From positions 216,887-280,886 of the forward strand of contig NZ_VDMA02000010.1 of assembly GCF_006334915.2 (NCBI RefSeq): a stretch of 64,000 nt of DNA. Reading direction: 5' to 3'. The notes under the pieces are model-generated. The model was not told the DNA's origin and searched no databases. It worked only from the letters and a program-made list of their open reading frames with translations. The position numbers and the translations under genes are program-made. This document shows positions 35,041 through 43,924 of this stretch, one piece after another. The DNA comes from Microbispora catharanthi (GTDB lineage: Bacteria > Actinomycetota > Actinomycetes > Streptosporangiales > Streptosporangiaceae). Numbering within the stretch: the stretch's first letter is position 1; the number at the start of each line of letters is the position of its first letter.

Positions 35041-38000
35041 ATGAACTCGCTGTCCTTCCGGCTGCTCGGCCCCTTCGAGGTCACCGGCGACGACGGCCAC
35101 GTCATCGACCTCGGTCCGCGCAAGCAGCGGGCGGTGCTCGCCGTCCTCGCCCTGGAGCCCGGCAGGATCGTCTCCCTCGACCGGCTGATCGACGAGCTGT
35201 GGGCGGACGAGCCGCCCTCCAGTGCCACCGCGACGCTGCAGTCGTACGTCTCGAACCTGCGCAAGGTGCTGGAGCCTGGACGGCGCCCGCGCACGCCCCC
35301 GGCCGTGCTGCTCACCCGCGAGCCCGGCTACCTGCTGTCCGTCGCGCCCGGCCAGGTCGACCTCGTGCGCTTCGTCTCCTGGGTGGAGGACGGCCGCAGG
35401 GCGCTCGCCCGGCGCGAGTACGCCGCGGTGCTCGGGCTGATCGACCGGGCGCTGGAGACGTGGCGGGGCGAGCCGCTCGCCGAGTTCGCGGCCTACGATT
35501 TCGCCCAGCCCGTCATCGCGCGCCTGTCCGAGCTGCGGGCGGTGGCGGTCGAGGACCGGTTCGAGGCCAGGCTCGCCATGGGCGACGGGCCCTCGTGCGT
35601 GGCCGACCTGGAGCGGCTGGTCGAGGCGTACCCCTACCGCGAGCGGCTGTGGAGCCTGCTCGTCCTCGCCCTCTACCGGTCGGGCAGGCAGACCGACGCG
35701 CTCGGCGCGCTGCGCCGGGTGCGGGCCCTGCTCGCCGGGGAGATGGGCCTGCAGCCCGGCCCCGAGCTGCGGCGGCTGGAGCAGGCCGTGCTGGAGCAGT
35801 CGCCGGCTCTGGACGCGCCCGCGCCCCTGGAAGAGCCCGCCGTCGCGCGGCCGGCCGCCCCGGAGGAGAGATCCCTCTCGGCGGCCGAGCCGCCGTCGGC
35901 CGCGGCCCTCGTCGCACGCGAGCGCGAACTCGCCCGCCTCACCGAACGGCTCGGCGCCGTACGGCGGGGCCGCGGCGGCGTGCTGCTGGTGACCGGCGAG
36001 CCGGGAATCGGCAAGACCAGGCTGGCCCAGCTCGCCGCTGAGGAGGCCGAGGCCCGTGGCGTCACGGTCGTCTGGGGCCGCTGCGTGGAGGCCGAGGCGG
36101 CCCCGCCGTTCTGGCCCTGGCTGCAGGCGCTGCGCGAGCTGGGGGAGCGGGGCCGGGCCGCCGCGCGGCTTCTCGCGGGCGAGGGCGACGCCGCCGCCGA
36201 TCCCGAGGCCGCGCTCTTCGAGCTGTACGAGGGCGTGCTGGCCGCGCTCGCCCGATCCGGCACGCCGACGCTGGTGGTGCTGGACGACCTCCACGCGGCG
36301 GACGCCGCCTCGCTGCGGCTGCTCGCCTTCCTCGCTGCCGAGCTGCCCCGCAGGCCCGTGCTGGTGCTGGCCACCGTACGGCCGGAGCCGGGCAGGGAGC
36401 CCGAGCGGCTGCGCGACACCCTCGCCGCCCTCACCCGCGAGCCCGGCACCGAGCGGCTCACCCTCGCGCCGTTCACCAAGGAGGAGGTCGGCGCGTTCCT
36501 GCGGCGGCACGACCTGACCGACCCCGCGCTCGCCGAGGTGCTCTACCGCCGCACCGGCGGCAACCCCTTCTACCTCGGCGAGCTGCTGCGGCTGCTCGGC
36601 AGCGAGCACCGGCTCGACGCCGCGTCGCTGGGCGTGCCCCAAGGCGTCATGGAGGTCATCGAGCGGAGGGCCGCGCGGCTGCCCGACCCCACCAGGGAAC
36701 TGCTGCGCCGCGCCGCCGTCCTGGGCCGCGACGTCAGCCTCGACGTGCTGGAGGCGCTCACGGAAACCCCAGCGGAGGAGGTGATGTCGTTGCTGGAGCC
36801 CGCCGTCGCCGTCGGCCTCCTCGCCGAGGCGCCGGGAGGCTTCGACTACCGCTTCTCGCACGCCCTGGTGCGTGACGCGCTCTACGCCGGGCTCAGCCGC
36901 CTGGAGAAGGCCAGGCTCCACCTGGGCGTGGCGGAGGCCCTGGAGTCCCTGCCGACGGCGCCGCCCGGCGGCGACAAGGCGGCGCGCCTGCCCGTCCTCG
37001 CCCACCACTTCGCCATGGCGGCGCGGGTCGGGGGAGCGGACAAGGCCGTCGGCTACGCCGCCAGGGCGGCCAGGCAGGCGACCGCGCAGCGCGCGTACGA
37101 CGAGGCGGTCGAGCTGTGGGACAAGGCGCTGCTCGCCCTCGGCACGCGCGACCCGGCCAGGCGGTGCCGCCTGCTGATCGAGCTGGGCCGGTCGCTGCGC
37201 GTGGTCGGGGACGCCGTGCGGGCTCGGGCGGCACTCGAGGAGGCCATCGAGCTGGCGGAGGACACGGCCGACCGGGAGGCCCTGGTGGAGGCCGTGGCGG
37301 TGTTCGGCACCCTCAGCGTCTGGAACTGGCGGTCGTACGGAGTGGTCGACGACCACACGGTCGCCCTCATCGAGAACCTGCTGGCGGGCCCCCTGGACGA
37401 CGCCCACCGGGCGGCGCTGCTCGGCACTCTCGGTATCGAGCTCAACTACGGGCCTCGCCGGGCCGAAGGCGAGGCGATGGTGGCGGAGGCTGTGGAGATC
37501 GCCCGCGGGATCGGCGACCCGGCCCTGCTCCTCCAGGTGCTCAACAACTACGTGATCGCGTCCTGGGTGCCGGAGCGGGAGAACGAGCGGCGCCGTGCCG
37601 CCGAGGAGATGCTCGCGGTGCCGGATCTTCCCGCCGCGGCTGAGATCGTGGCCCGGGTGCACCGGATGGCCTGCCTGTTCAGGGCGGGGGAGCTGACCAA
37701 GTGGGAGCGGGACCTGGCCCGCGCCGAGCATCTGCTGCAGGAGGTCAGGAGATCTGAGCTGACGGCGATGGTGCGCATCGCCGAGGCCGCGCGGCTGACC
37801 CTGGACGGCCGCTGGGACGAGGTCGAGCGCCTCGCCGGCGAGCTCGGCGAGGTCTTCGGCGACAGCAGCATGTGGGGCCTGGGCGTCGTGCGGCCGACCA
37901 TGCTCTACGCCTGCCGCCGGGGACAGGGCAGGGTCGCCGAAATCCTCGAGGAGGTCATCGCGGCGGCGTCGCAGCCGCACAACGACCCGCTGCGTCCCAT

Positions 38001-38382
38001 AGCCGTGCTCGCGGCGCTCGACGTGGGCGATCGCGAGCTGGCCGGGAACCTGATCGCCCGATGGGGCACGACCGTCCCCGACGACTGGTCGGGGGAGTTC
38101 GTCGCCGTCGTCTGGTCTTACGTCGCGGCCCGGCTCGGCGTCCCCGATCCCTCGGGCCTGTACGCCAGGCTGGCGCCGTACGCCGACCGGCTGGCCCTGC
38201 ACGGCAGCGGCACGGTCGGCTGGGGCTCCGTCCACCAGGCGCTGGCGATGCTGTCGGTGGCCATGGGCGACCGGGAGCGGGCCCTGGACCACGCGCGCCG
38301 GGCCCACGAGATCCACACCCGCCTGGGGCTGGACTACTGGGCGGGGCGGAGCGCGCGACTCCTGGCCGAACTGCGCGTATAA
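35041..38382 (+). CDS. SARP/BTAD transcriptional regulator with AAA ATPase domain, copy 2
   Basis: 1113 aa, paralogue of the 30192 gene in all parts: winged helix (FRLLGPFEVTGDDGH), BTAD, Walker A GEPGIGKT at about 319-326, Walker B VVLDDLHAADA, and the helical C-terminal half with EAVAVFGTLSVWNWRSYGVV. The most variable part is the linker before the ATPase (residues about 255-290). Again there is no LuxR-type C-terminal domain. ATG 35041 follows AGAGGGG at slightly long distance. Likely regulates the divergent oxidase and itself, and possibly other genes. Confidence 0.93.
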   Translation: MNSLSFRLLGPFEVTGDDGHVIDLGPRKQRAVLAVLALEPGRIVSLDRLIDELWADEPPSSATATLQSYVSNLRKVLEPGRRPRTPPAVLLTREPGYLLSVAPGQVDLVRFVSWVEDGRRALARREYAAVLGLIDRALETWRGEPLAEFAAYDFAQPVIARLSELRAVAVEDRFEARLAMGDGPSCVADLERLVEAYPYRERLWSLLVLALYRSGRQTDALGALRRVRALLAGEMGLQPGPELRRLEQAVLEQSPALDAPAPLEEPAVARPAAPEERSLSAAEPPSAAALVARERELARLTERLGAVRRGRGGVLLVTGEPGIGKTRLAQLAAEEAEARGVTVVWGRCVEAEAAPPFWPWLQALRELGERGRAAARLLAGEGDAAADPEAALFELYEGVLAALARSGTPTLVVLDDLHAADAASLRLLAFLAAELPRRPVLVLATVRPEPGREPERLRDTLAALTREPGTERLTLAPFTKEEVGAFLRRHDLTDPALAEVLYRRTGGNPFYLGELLRLLGSEHRLDAASLGVPQGVMEVIERRAARLPDPTRELLRRAAVLGRDVSLDVLEALTETPAEEVMSLLEPAVAVGLLAEAPGGFDYRFSHALVRDALYAGLSRLEKARLHLGVAEALESLPTAPPGGDKAARLPVLAHHFAMAARVGGADKAVGYAARAARQATAQRAYDEAVELWDKALLALGTRDPARRCRLLIELGRSLRVVGDAVRARAALEEAIELAEDTADREALVEAVAVFGTLSVWNWRSYGVVDDHTVALIENLLAGPLDDAHRAALLGTLGIELNYGPRRAEGEAMVAEAVEIARGIGDPALLLQVLNNYVIASWVPERENERRRAAEEMLAVPDLPAAAEIVARVHRMACLFRAGELTKWERDLARAEHLLQEVRRSELTAMVRIAEAARLTLDGRWDEVERLAGELGEVFGDSSMWGLGVVRPTMLYACRRGQGRVAEILEEVIAAASQPHNDPLRPIAVLAALDVGDRELAGNLIARWGTTVPDDWSGEFVAVVWSYVAARLGVPDPSGLYARLAPYADRLALHGSGTVGWGSVHQALAMLSVAMGDRERALDHARRAHEIHTRLGLDYWAGRSARLLAELRV

Positions 38383-38478
38383 GGGAGTGCGTACGTCCCG
38401 GGGGTCGTGTCACCATCGACGGAAGGCACCCGGGGTCCGGGAAGGCATCGGGGTGTCCGACTGTTCTGTCTAGTAGAG

Positions 38479-39891
38479 ATGACATATATGCGAAACGAGC
38501 CCGAAGACCTCGCCGTAGGCGATTACGAACTGGAAGAGCGCCAGGCGCTCCGCCGCGTAGCGGGTCTGTCGACAGAGCTCGAAGACATCACCGAAGTCGA
38601 GTACCGGCAGCTCCGGCTGGAGCGCGTCGTCCTGGTCGGCGTCTGGGCGGGCGGCACGGCCCTGGAGGCGGAGAACTCGCTGCAGGAGCTGAAGCTGCTG
38701 GCCGAGACCGCCGGATCGCAGGTGCTGGAGGGTCTGATCCAGCGTCGCGACCGGCCCGACCCCGCCACCTACATCGGATCGGGCAAGGCGATCGAGCTGC
38801 GGGACATCGTGGCCGCCGGCGGCGCCGACACCGTGATCTGCGACGGCGAGCTGACCCCCGGTCAGCTCCGCCAGCTCGAGGAGATCGTGAAGGTCAAGGT
38901 CATCGACCGGACCGCGCTGATCCTCGACATCTTCGCCCAGCACGCCAAGAGCCGCGAGGGCAAGGCCCAGGTCGAACTGGCTCAGCTGCAATACCTGCTG
39001 CCGCGCCTGCGAGGCTGGGGTGGCAATCTGTCCCGCCAGGTCGGCGGTCGCGCCGCCGGCGGCGTCGGCATCGGCGGCCGCGGCCCCGGTGAGACCAAGA
39101 TCGAGCTGGACCGGCGGCGGATCCGCGAGCGGATGGCCAAGCTGCGGCGGCAGATCAAGGAGATGTCGACCGCACGGCAGACCATGCGGCACCGTCGGCA
39201 GGCCCGCGAGGTGCCGGCCGTGGCGATCGCCGGATACACCAACGCCGGCAAGTCGTCGCTGCTCAACCGGCTCACCGGTGCGGGCGTGCTGGTCGAGGAC
39301 GCGCTGTTCGCGACCCTCGACCCCACCGTGCGCAAGGCCCGCACGCCCGAGGGCCGCCTGTTCACGCTGGCCGACACGGTCGGTTTCGTCCGGCACCTGC
39401 CCCACCAGCTCGTCGAGGCGTTCCGCTCGACGCTGGAGGAGGTGGCGGACGCCGACCTGATCCTCCACGTGGTGGACGGGTCGCATCCCGATCCCGAGTC
39501 GCAGATCGCGGCCGTCCGCGAGGTGCTGGCCGAGATCGAGGGCGCGCGGGACATCCCGGAGATCGTGGTCGTCAACAAGGCCGACGCCGCCGATCCCGTC
39601 GTGCTGACCCGGCTGACGATGAAGGAGCGGCACAGCGTGGTCGTCTCCGCCCGCACCGGGGCCGGGATGGGCGAGCTGATGTCCGTGATCGAGCGGGAGC
39701 TGCCCCGCCTCGACCACGAGGTCAGGCTGCTGGTGCCGTACGACAGGGGCGACCTGATCGCGCGGGCGCACAGCGAGGGCGAGGTCCTGTCGCTGGAGCA
39801 CACCGGCGACGGCACGATCCTGCACGCCCGGGTCTTCGCCGACCTGTACGCGGAGCTGGACCGGGTGGCCAAGCCCGTCGAGACCGTCTGA
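38479..39891 (+). CDS. hflX: Ribosome-associated GTPase HflX
   Basis: 470 aa. The HflX N-terminal domain (RRVAGLSTELEDITEVEYRQ, RPDPATYIGSGKAIEL) is followed by a glycine-rich linker (GGRAAGGVGIGGRGPGETK), and then the G domain: G1 GYTNAGKSS, G3 DTVGFVRHLP, G4 NKAD. It binds and can split or rescue stalled 70S ribosomes. ATG 38479 (MTYMRNE) is chosen; ATG 38488 three codons later is equally possible, and neither has a strong ribosome site. The gene ends with a strong terminator. Confidence 0.96.
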   Translation: MTYMRNEPEDLAVGDYELEERQALRRVAGLSTELEDITEVEYRQLRLERVVLVGVWAGGTALEAENSLQELKLLAETAGSQVLEGLIQRRDRPDPATYIGSGKAIELRDIVAAGGADTVICDGELTPGQLRQLEEIVKVKVIDRTALILDIFAQHAKSREGKAQVELAQLQYLLPRLRGWGGNLSRQVGGRAAGGVGIGGRGPGETKIELDRRRIRERMAKLRRQIKEMSTARQTMRHRRQAREVPAVAIAGYTNAGKSSLLNRLTGAGVLVEDALFATLDPTVRKARTPEGRLFTLADTVGFVRHLPHQLVEAFRSTLEEVADADLILHVVDGSHPDPESQIAAVREVLAEIEGARDIPEIVVVNKADAADPVVLTRLTMKERHSVVVSARTGAGMGELMSVIERELPRLDHEVRLLVPYDRGDLIARAHSEGEVLSLEHTGDGTILHARVFADLYAELDRVAKPVETV

Positions 39892-39902
39892 CGCCTCTCA
39901 CA

Positions 39903-39935
39903 GGCGGGCCACCTCCGGCGTGTCGGTGGCCCGCC
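39903..39935 (+). terminator. hflX terminator
   Basis: GGCGGGCCACC and its exact complement GGTGGCCCGCC form an 11-bp stem with an 11-base loop, starting 11 bases after the hflX stop. Confidence 0.8.
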
Positions 39936-39968
39936 AGCGGTTGCCCTTGCTACGATAAGGAAAGCCTA

Positions 39969-40136
39969 ATGGGACCTTATGGCGTGGGTAACAACATGAC
40001 ACCAGGCAGTGCGGTCACCCTTTCCAAGGCGTTCGCGGATATCGGATCGGTCTCGTCGATCCTGATCTCGCCGCAGCGTGTGAGACGACTGATGCGCGGC
40101 GATGCGCATGAGACCGGCGTACGTTTCTGTCGCTAA
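39969..40136 (+). CDS. Candidate small ORF, 55 aa, between hflX and hutI
   Basis: ATG 39969 is preceded at 5 bases by AAGGAAAG and, 12 bases farther up, by a good -10 TACGAT. Both lie just after the hflX terminator, so this is a fresh transcription unit. The product begins MGPYGVGNNMTPGSAVTLSK and ends arginine-rich with RRLMRGDAHETGVRFCR. No family is recognised. It could be a small protein or a leader ORF for the hut gene downstream. An in-frame second start is ATG 39996. Confidence 0.45.
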   Translation: MGPYGVGNNMTPGSAVTLSKAFADIGSVSSILISPQRVRRLMRGDAHETGVRFCR

Positions 40137-40254
40137 CCCTGTACATCAAGCCCACCTGTGAAATACCGTAACTGAACTGAATCGCCCGGGTTCGAGACCC
40201 CGGCGGTAGGGTCATCGCACAACATCGGTGCGCGATGAGGCAGGAGACCCCCCA

Positions 40255-40347
40255 ATGACGTCCGGACGCGAAGCGGACCCGGCGGGCCAGGCGCCCGCAG
40301 GCGGGGGCCGTTCGCCGTCCCGGGGTGTTTGGCAGGTGATCGGATGA
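40255..40347 (+). CDS. Candidate 30-aa leader ORF coupled to hutI
   Basis: ATG 40255 has AGGAGA seven bases upstream, the best ribosome site in this region. The frame runs 30 codons (MTSGREADPAGQAPAGGGRS...) and ends at TGA 40345-40347, overlapping the hutI ATG as ATGA. That arrangement suggests ribosomes terminating here restart on hutI. The peptide is Gly/Ala/Pro-rich with no recognised motif, so the ORF may serve coupling only. Confidence 0.42.
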   Translation: MTSGREADPAGQAPAGGGRSPSRGVWQVIG

Positions 40348-41552
40348 CCGTTCGCCTTCTCACGAACATCGGCCGGCTCTGGACCGGGCACGATGTGTGC
40401 AGCAACGCGGCGATCCTGGTGCACAACGACCGGATCGCGTGGGTCGGCCGCGCCGCCGATCTCCCGCAGAGCGTTCCCGGCGTCGTGGACGACATCGTCG
40501 ACGTCGACCACGTGGAGAACCTCGGCGGTGCGCTCGTCACGCCCGGCCTCATCGACGCGCACACCCACCCCGTCTACGCGGGCAACCGCTACGCCGAGAT
40601 GGCGATGCGTTCCGGCGGGTCCAGCGCCTCGGCCATCGCGGCGGCGGGCGGCGGCATCGGCTCGACCGTCACCGTCACGCGGGGCACCGACCCCTGGACG
40701 CTGTGCAACGGGGTCCGCGAGCGGCTGCGCGAGTGGTTGCTCGGCGGCACCACGACCGTCGAGGCCAAGACCGGCTACCACCTGACCCGCGACGGCGAGC
40801 TGGCCGACGTGCGGCTGCTGCGCGAGCTCGAGAAAGAGCCGATGATGCCGCGGGTCCACGTCACGTTCATGGCCGCCCACGTGGTGCCGCCGGAATACTT
40901 CGGCCGCCAGCGCGACTACGTCGAGGCCGTGGCCTCCTGGTGCGCGGACGCCGCCGGCGCCGGGGCCGACAGCGTGGACGTCTACTGCGACGACGGTCAC
41001 TTCACCGCCGAGGAGGCCCGCTGGGTGCTGGCCTCCGGCCGCAACGTCGGGCTGCTGCCGCGCATCCACGCGGGCGCCTACAACCGGCGCGGCGCCGTCC
41101 AGCTCGCGGCCGAGATGGGCTGCGCCTCCGCCGACCTGCTCCACCACGCCTCGGACGAGGACGTCGCCATGATGGCGAGATACGGCGTGCCCGCCGTCGT
41201 CTGCCCGGGCGCGGCCCTGCAGGTGGGCCACCTCCCGCCGGTGCGCCGGATGCTGGCCCAGGGCGTGCCGGTGGCGCTCGGCAGCGACCACAACCCCGGC
41301 CACTGCGGCATCACCTCGATGTCCCTGGTCATCAGCCTCGCCGTGGCGGCGTTCGGGATGAGCGTCGGAGACGCCTTGCGGGCCGCCACGCTGGGCGGCG
41401 CCCAGGTCCTCGGCGCTCCCGACCGCGGCATCCTCGCTCCCGGCCGCCTCGCCGACATCGTCCAGTGGGACGCCGACCACGAGGGCGCGTTCGCCTGGTC
41501 GTTCGGCCTCAAGCCGCGTCGCGTCTGGCGGGGCGGCGTACCGGTCCAGTGA
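40344..41552 (+). CDS. hutI: Imidazolonepropionase
   Basis: 402 aa amidohydrolase. It hydrolyses 4-imidazolone-5-propionate to N-formimino-glutamate in histidine degradation. The metal-binding DAHTHPVYAG near residue 72, EAKTGYHL, the histidine in PRIHAGAYN and LGSDHNPGHCG near the end of the barrel fit the HutI family. No other hut gene is nearby. ATG 40344 overlaps the stop of a small upstream ORF; its own ribosome site is weak (CAGGTGA), which supports coupling. TTG 40329 is also open. Confidence 0.9.
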   Translation: MTVRLLTNIGRLWTGHDVCSNAAILVHNDRIAWVGRAADLPQSVPGVVDDIVDVDHVENLGGALVTPGLIDAHTHPVYAGNRYAEMAMRSGGSSASAIAAAGGGIGSTVTVTRGTDPWTLCNGVRERLREWLLGGTTTVEAKTGYHLTRDGELADVRLLRELEKEPMMPRVHVTFMAAHVVPPEYFGRQRDYVEAVASWCADAAGAGADSVDVYCDDGHFTAEEARWVLASGRNVGLLPRIHAGAYNRRGAVQLAAEMGCASADLLHHASDEDVAMMARYGVPAVVCPGAALQVGHLPPVRRMLAQGVPVALGSDHNPGHCGITSMSLVISLAVAAFGMSVGDALRAATLGGAQVLGAPDRGILAPGRLADIVQWDADHEGAFAWSFGLKPRRVWRGGVPVQ

Positions 41553-41581
41553 CCGGTGTGGCCTGAACGTTCACGAAGAGG

Positions 41582-41609
41582 TTGCCGGGCGATCACCCTT
41601 GGGTAATCT
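41582..41609 (+). promoter_or_regulatory. Promoter giving a likely leaderless degV mRNA
   Basis: TTGCCG (41582-41587), a 16-base spacer and TAATCT (41604-41609) stand 6 bases before the degV ATG at 41616. With a start point about 7 bases after the -10, transcription would begin at or next to the A of ATG. No ribosome-binding site is present. Confidence 0.55.
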
Positions 41610-41615
41610 CGCGAT

Positions 41616-42470
41616 ATGTCACCACCTGTCGCTGTCGTCACCGATTCCACGGCGTACCTGGGCGCCGAGGCGACCGGCAGATGGAACATCACCGTCGTAC
41701 CGGTTCAGGTGATCCTGGGCGATCGCGAGATCGACGACGTGACCCCGTTCGACGCCGGTCTTCTCGCGCACGCCCTCAAGGGCCGCTCGCCGATCGTCAC
41801 CTCGCGCCCGGCCCCCGAGCGCTTCGCCGACGCCTACCGGCGGGCCGCCGCGAACGGCGCCGCCGCGATCGTCTCCGTCCACCTGTCCGGCGCGCTGTCC
41901 GGCACCGCGGACTCCGCGCGACTCGCCGCGCGTGAGGCCCCCGTGCCGGTCGAGATCGTCGACAGCGGGTCGATCGCCATGGGACTCGGCTTCGCGGTCC
42001 TGGCCGCCGCGGGGGCGGCCGGGGCGGGAGCCGCCGCCGCCGAGGTGGCCGACGTGGCCCGTCGGCGGGCCGCTGCCGCGAGCACGTTCTTCTACGTCGA
42101 GACGCTCGACTACCTGCGGCACGGCGGCCGCATCGGACGGGTGACCAACCTCCTGGGATCGGCGCTGTCGATCAAACCGCTGCTGCGCATGGCCGACGGC
42201 GAGATCGGCGTTCTGGAGAAGGTCCGCACCGGGAGCCGCGCCCTCGCCCGCTTGGAGGACCTGGCCGTCGAGGCGGCCGGGGACCGGCCGGTCGACGTGG
42301 CCGTGCAGCACCTGATGGCGGCCGAGCGGGCCGAGGCGCTCACCAAGGGCCTGACGGCACGGCTGCCCAGGCTCGTACGGATGTGGGTGGCCGAGGTCGG
42401 GCCTGTCCTCGGCGCTCACGTCGGCCCCGGCATGCTCGGCGTCACCGTCGCCCCCGCCGCCGTGGACTGA
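41616..42470 (+). CDS. DegV family fatty-acid-binding protein
   Basis: 284 aa. Conserved DegV elements are VVTDSTAYLG at the N-terminus, TSRPAPERF, SVHLSGALSGT with the ligand-binding serine, VDSGSIAMGLGFAVL, FYVETLDYLRHGGRIG and the C-terminal GPVLGAHVGPGMLGVTV. DegV/FakB proteins hold fatty acids, in some bacteria for a fatty-acid kinase. No FakA partner is present in the window. It appears to be translated from a leaderless mRNA. Confidence 0.94.
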   Translation: MSPPVAVVTDSTAYLGAEATGRWNITVVPVQVILGDREIDDVTPFDAGLLAHALKGRSPIVTSRPAPERFADAYRRAAANGAAAIVSVHLSGALSGTADSARLAAREAPVPVEIVDSGSIAMGLGFAVLAAAGAAGAGAAAAEVADVARRRAAAASTFFYVETLDYLRHGGRIGRVTNLLGSALSIKPLLRMADGEIGVLEKVRTGSRALARLEDLAVEAAGDRPVDVAVQHLMAAERAEALTKGLTARLPRLVRMWVAEVGPVLGAHVGPGMLGVTVAPAAVD

Positions 42471-42600
42471 GCGTCCGGGCAAGGCCGCACCATCCCCGCC
42501 GCGCTGCTGGTTGTGCTGCCCGGCCGTGCGACCGTGTTGCGCCGCCTGGCCGTGCCGCCGCGCCGTGCGGTGCCGCGCCGCTGTGCCGGGCCGCGCAGGC

Positions 42601-42712
42601 GTCGTCCCGTCGTGCCGTCGTGCCGTCGTGCCGTCGTGCCGTCGTGCCGTCGTGCCGTCGTGCCGTCGTGCCGTCGTGCCGTCGTGCCGTCGTGCCGTCG
42701 TGCCGCAGTGTC
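42601..42712. repeat. 8-bp minisatellite, 12 perfect copies
   Basis: GTCGTGCC is repeated 12 times without error (42609-42704), flanked by one degenerate unit on each side (GTCGTCCC, GCAGTGTC). It lies in the 353-base gap 42471-42823 between degV and comEA. The gap otherwise holds only imperfect GCCGTGCC-like sequence and the comEA promoter region. The 8-base period is incompatible with a conserved reading frame, so it is not coding. Copy number is likely to vary between strains and could change the distance to the comEA promoter. Confidence 0.95.
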
Positions 42713-42823
42713 GCGCCGTGCCCTCGCGCCCCTCGCCTGGCGGGCTCTCCAGGGTTCGCGGGTTGTCCACAGAATCACGTTCGGCAGCGAGCGGGGACCT
42801 GGCATGTCCCTACCGTCCATGGC

Positions 42824-43924
42824 GTGCGAAGCAAGGAGTCTCGCGGGGCCGTCCGCGGCGTCGTCGGCGAGTCCCGCCTGCGCGGGCTGCTGCGTCCGCT
42901 CGACCCGGTTCCCCCGTCCGCGCGCCTGCGGTCGACGCCGTCCCCGCCTGGGCCGCCGCCGTCGTTCGGCGCCCCCCACCTCGTCCGTACGGAGACGTAC
43001 GTGCCGGAGCATCCGGCGGAGACCGAGGACGGCCCTTACCGGGAGGAGACCTCCGGCATGTCCGGCACGCCCGAAGAGGTCGCCGATCGGCGGGAGGGAC
43101 GAGCGGACGGGCCCGGAACGTCCGTGCGGGACCTGCGGACGCTCGGACGGGGGGCTCTCGGTCGCGCTCTGCCACGGCTCGACCCGGGCATGTCCGGGCT
43201 GCGGGTGCTGGTGGCCGCCGGGCTGCTCGCGGCGGTCGTCACCGGGATCCTGGCCTGGCGGTCGAGGCCGGTGGCTGAGCCCGTCGCCCCGCCGCTCCCG
43301 GCCGCCGCGGGTCGCGACCTCGGCCCTGCCGCCGACCGCGTCGCAGGCTCCGCCGCCGGCCCAACCGGGGCACCGGGTTCGGCCTCGCCCGCGACGTCGG
43401 GTCCTGCGGCCGATAGCGGGCCGGGCGCGACGGCCTACGTCCCGGGCGCCGCTGGTCCCATGGCCACGACCCCCGGTTCATCGGCGCGAGTCGTGGTTCA
43501 CGTGACGGGCAAGGTCCGCAACCCCGGGGTGTTCGTCCTCGCGTCCGGCTCGCGGGTCGCCGACGCGATCGAGGCCGCGGGAGGTCTGCGGAAGGGCGCG
43601 AAGCCGGGTGGGATCAACCTGGCTCGGCGTCTGGTGGACGGTGAGCAGATCGTCGCCGGAAGCCCGGCGACGGCCGGCGCGGGCCCCGCTGCCGGCTCTG
43701 AATCGGGCATGGCGCCGGGGGCGCAGGGAGCCGGGGTGGTGAACCTCAACACCGCCACAGCCGAGCAACTCGACGCGCTGCCCGGGATCGGCGGCGTGAT
43801 CGCGCAACGGATCGTCGACTACCGGGACGCGCACGGAGGCTTCCAGAGTGTCGACCAGTTGAAGGACGTCCCAGGCATCGGAGACAGGAAGTTCGCCGAG
43901 ATGCGCGACAAGGTCTCCGTGTGA
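42824..43924 (+). CDS. comEA: ComEA-like helix-hairpin-helix DNA-binding protein
   Basis: About 366 aa. After a long Pro/Arg-rich N-terminal part there is one transmembrane helix (LRVLVAAGLLAAVVTGILAW), a Pro/Ala/Gly linker, a SLBB domain (VVVHVTGKVRNPGVFVLASGSRVADAI) and the C-terminal double HhH (VNLNTATAEQLDALPGIGGVIAQRIVDYR). ComEA captures double-stranded DNA at the cell surface for uptake. GTG 42824 is chosen because a -10-like TACCGT ends 7 bases upstream, typical of a leaderless start, and codon bias is coding-like from there. ATG 43058 with GGAGGAG upstream is the alternative. Confidence 0.9.
   Translation: MRSKESRGAVRGVVGESRLRGLLRPLDPVPPSARLRSTPSPPGPPPSFGAPHLVRTETYVPEHPAETEDGPYREETSGMSGTPEEVADRREGRADGPGTSVRDLRTLGRGALGRALPRLDPGMSGLRVLVAAGLLAAVVTGILAWRSRPVAEPVAPPLPAAAGRDLGPAADRVAGSAAGPTGAPGSASPATSGPAADSGPGATAYVPGAAGPMATTPGSSARVVVHVTGKVRNPGVFVLASGSRVADAIEAAGGLRKGAKPGGINLARRLVDGEQIVAGSPATAGAGPAAGSESGMAPGAQGAGVVNLNTATAEQLDALPGIGGVIAQRIVDYRDAHGGFQSVDQLKDVPGIGDRKFAEMRDKVSV

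Noticed and set aside
40180..40200. T-arm-like GGGTTCGAGACCCC upstream of hutI, suggesting a tRNA
   Set aside because: The stem needs a bulge, and no acceptor, D or anticodon arms can be folded around it.
42601..42712. CRISPR array
   Set aside because: Direct head-to-tail 8-bp units without spacers, and no cas genes.
42383..42823. N-terminal extension of comEA through the 8-bp repeat array
   Set aside because: The 8-bp period shifts frame at each unit and gives a meaningless Arg/Ala/Val repeat; codon bias starts only near 42824.
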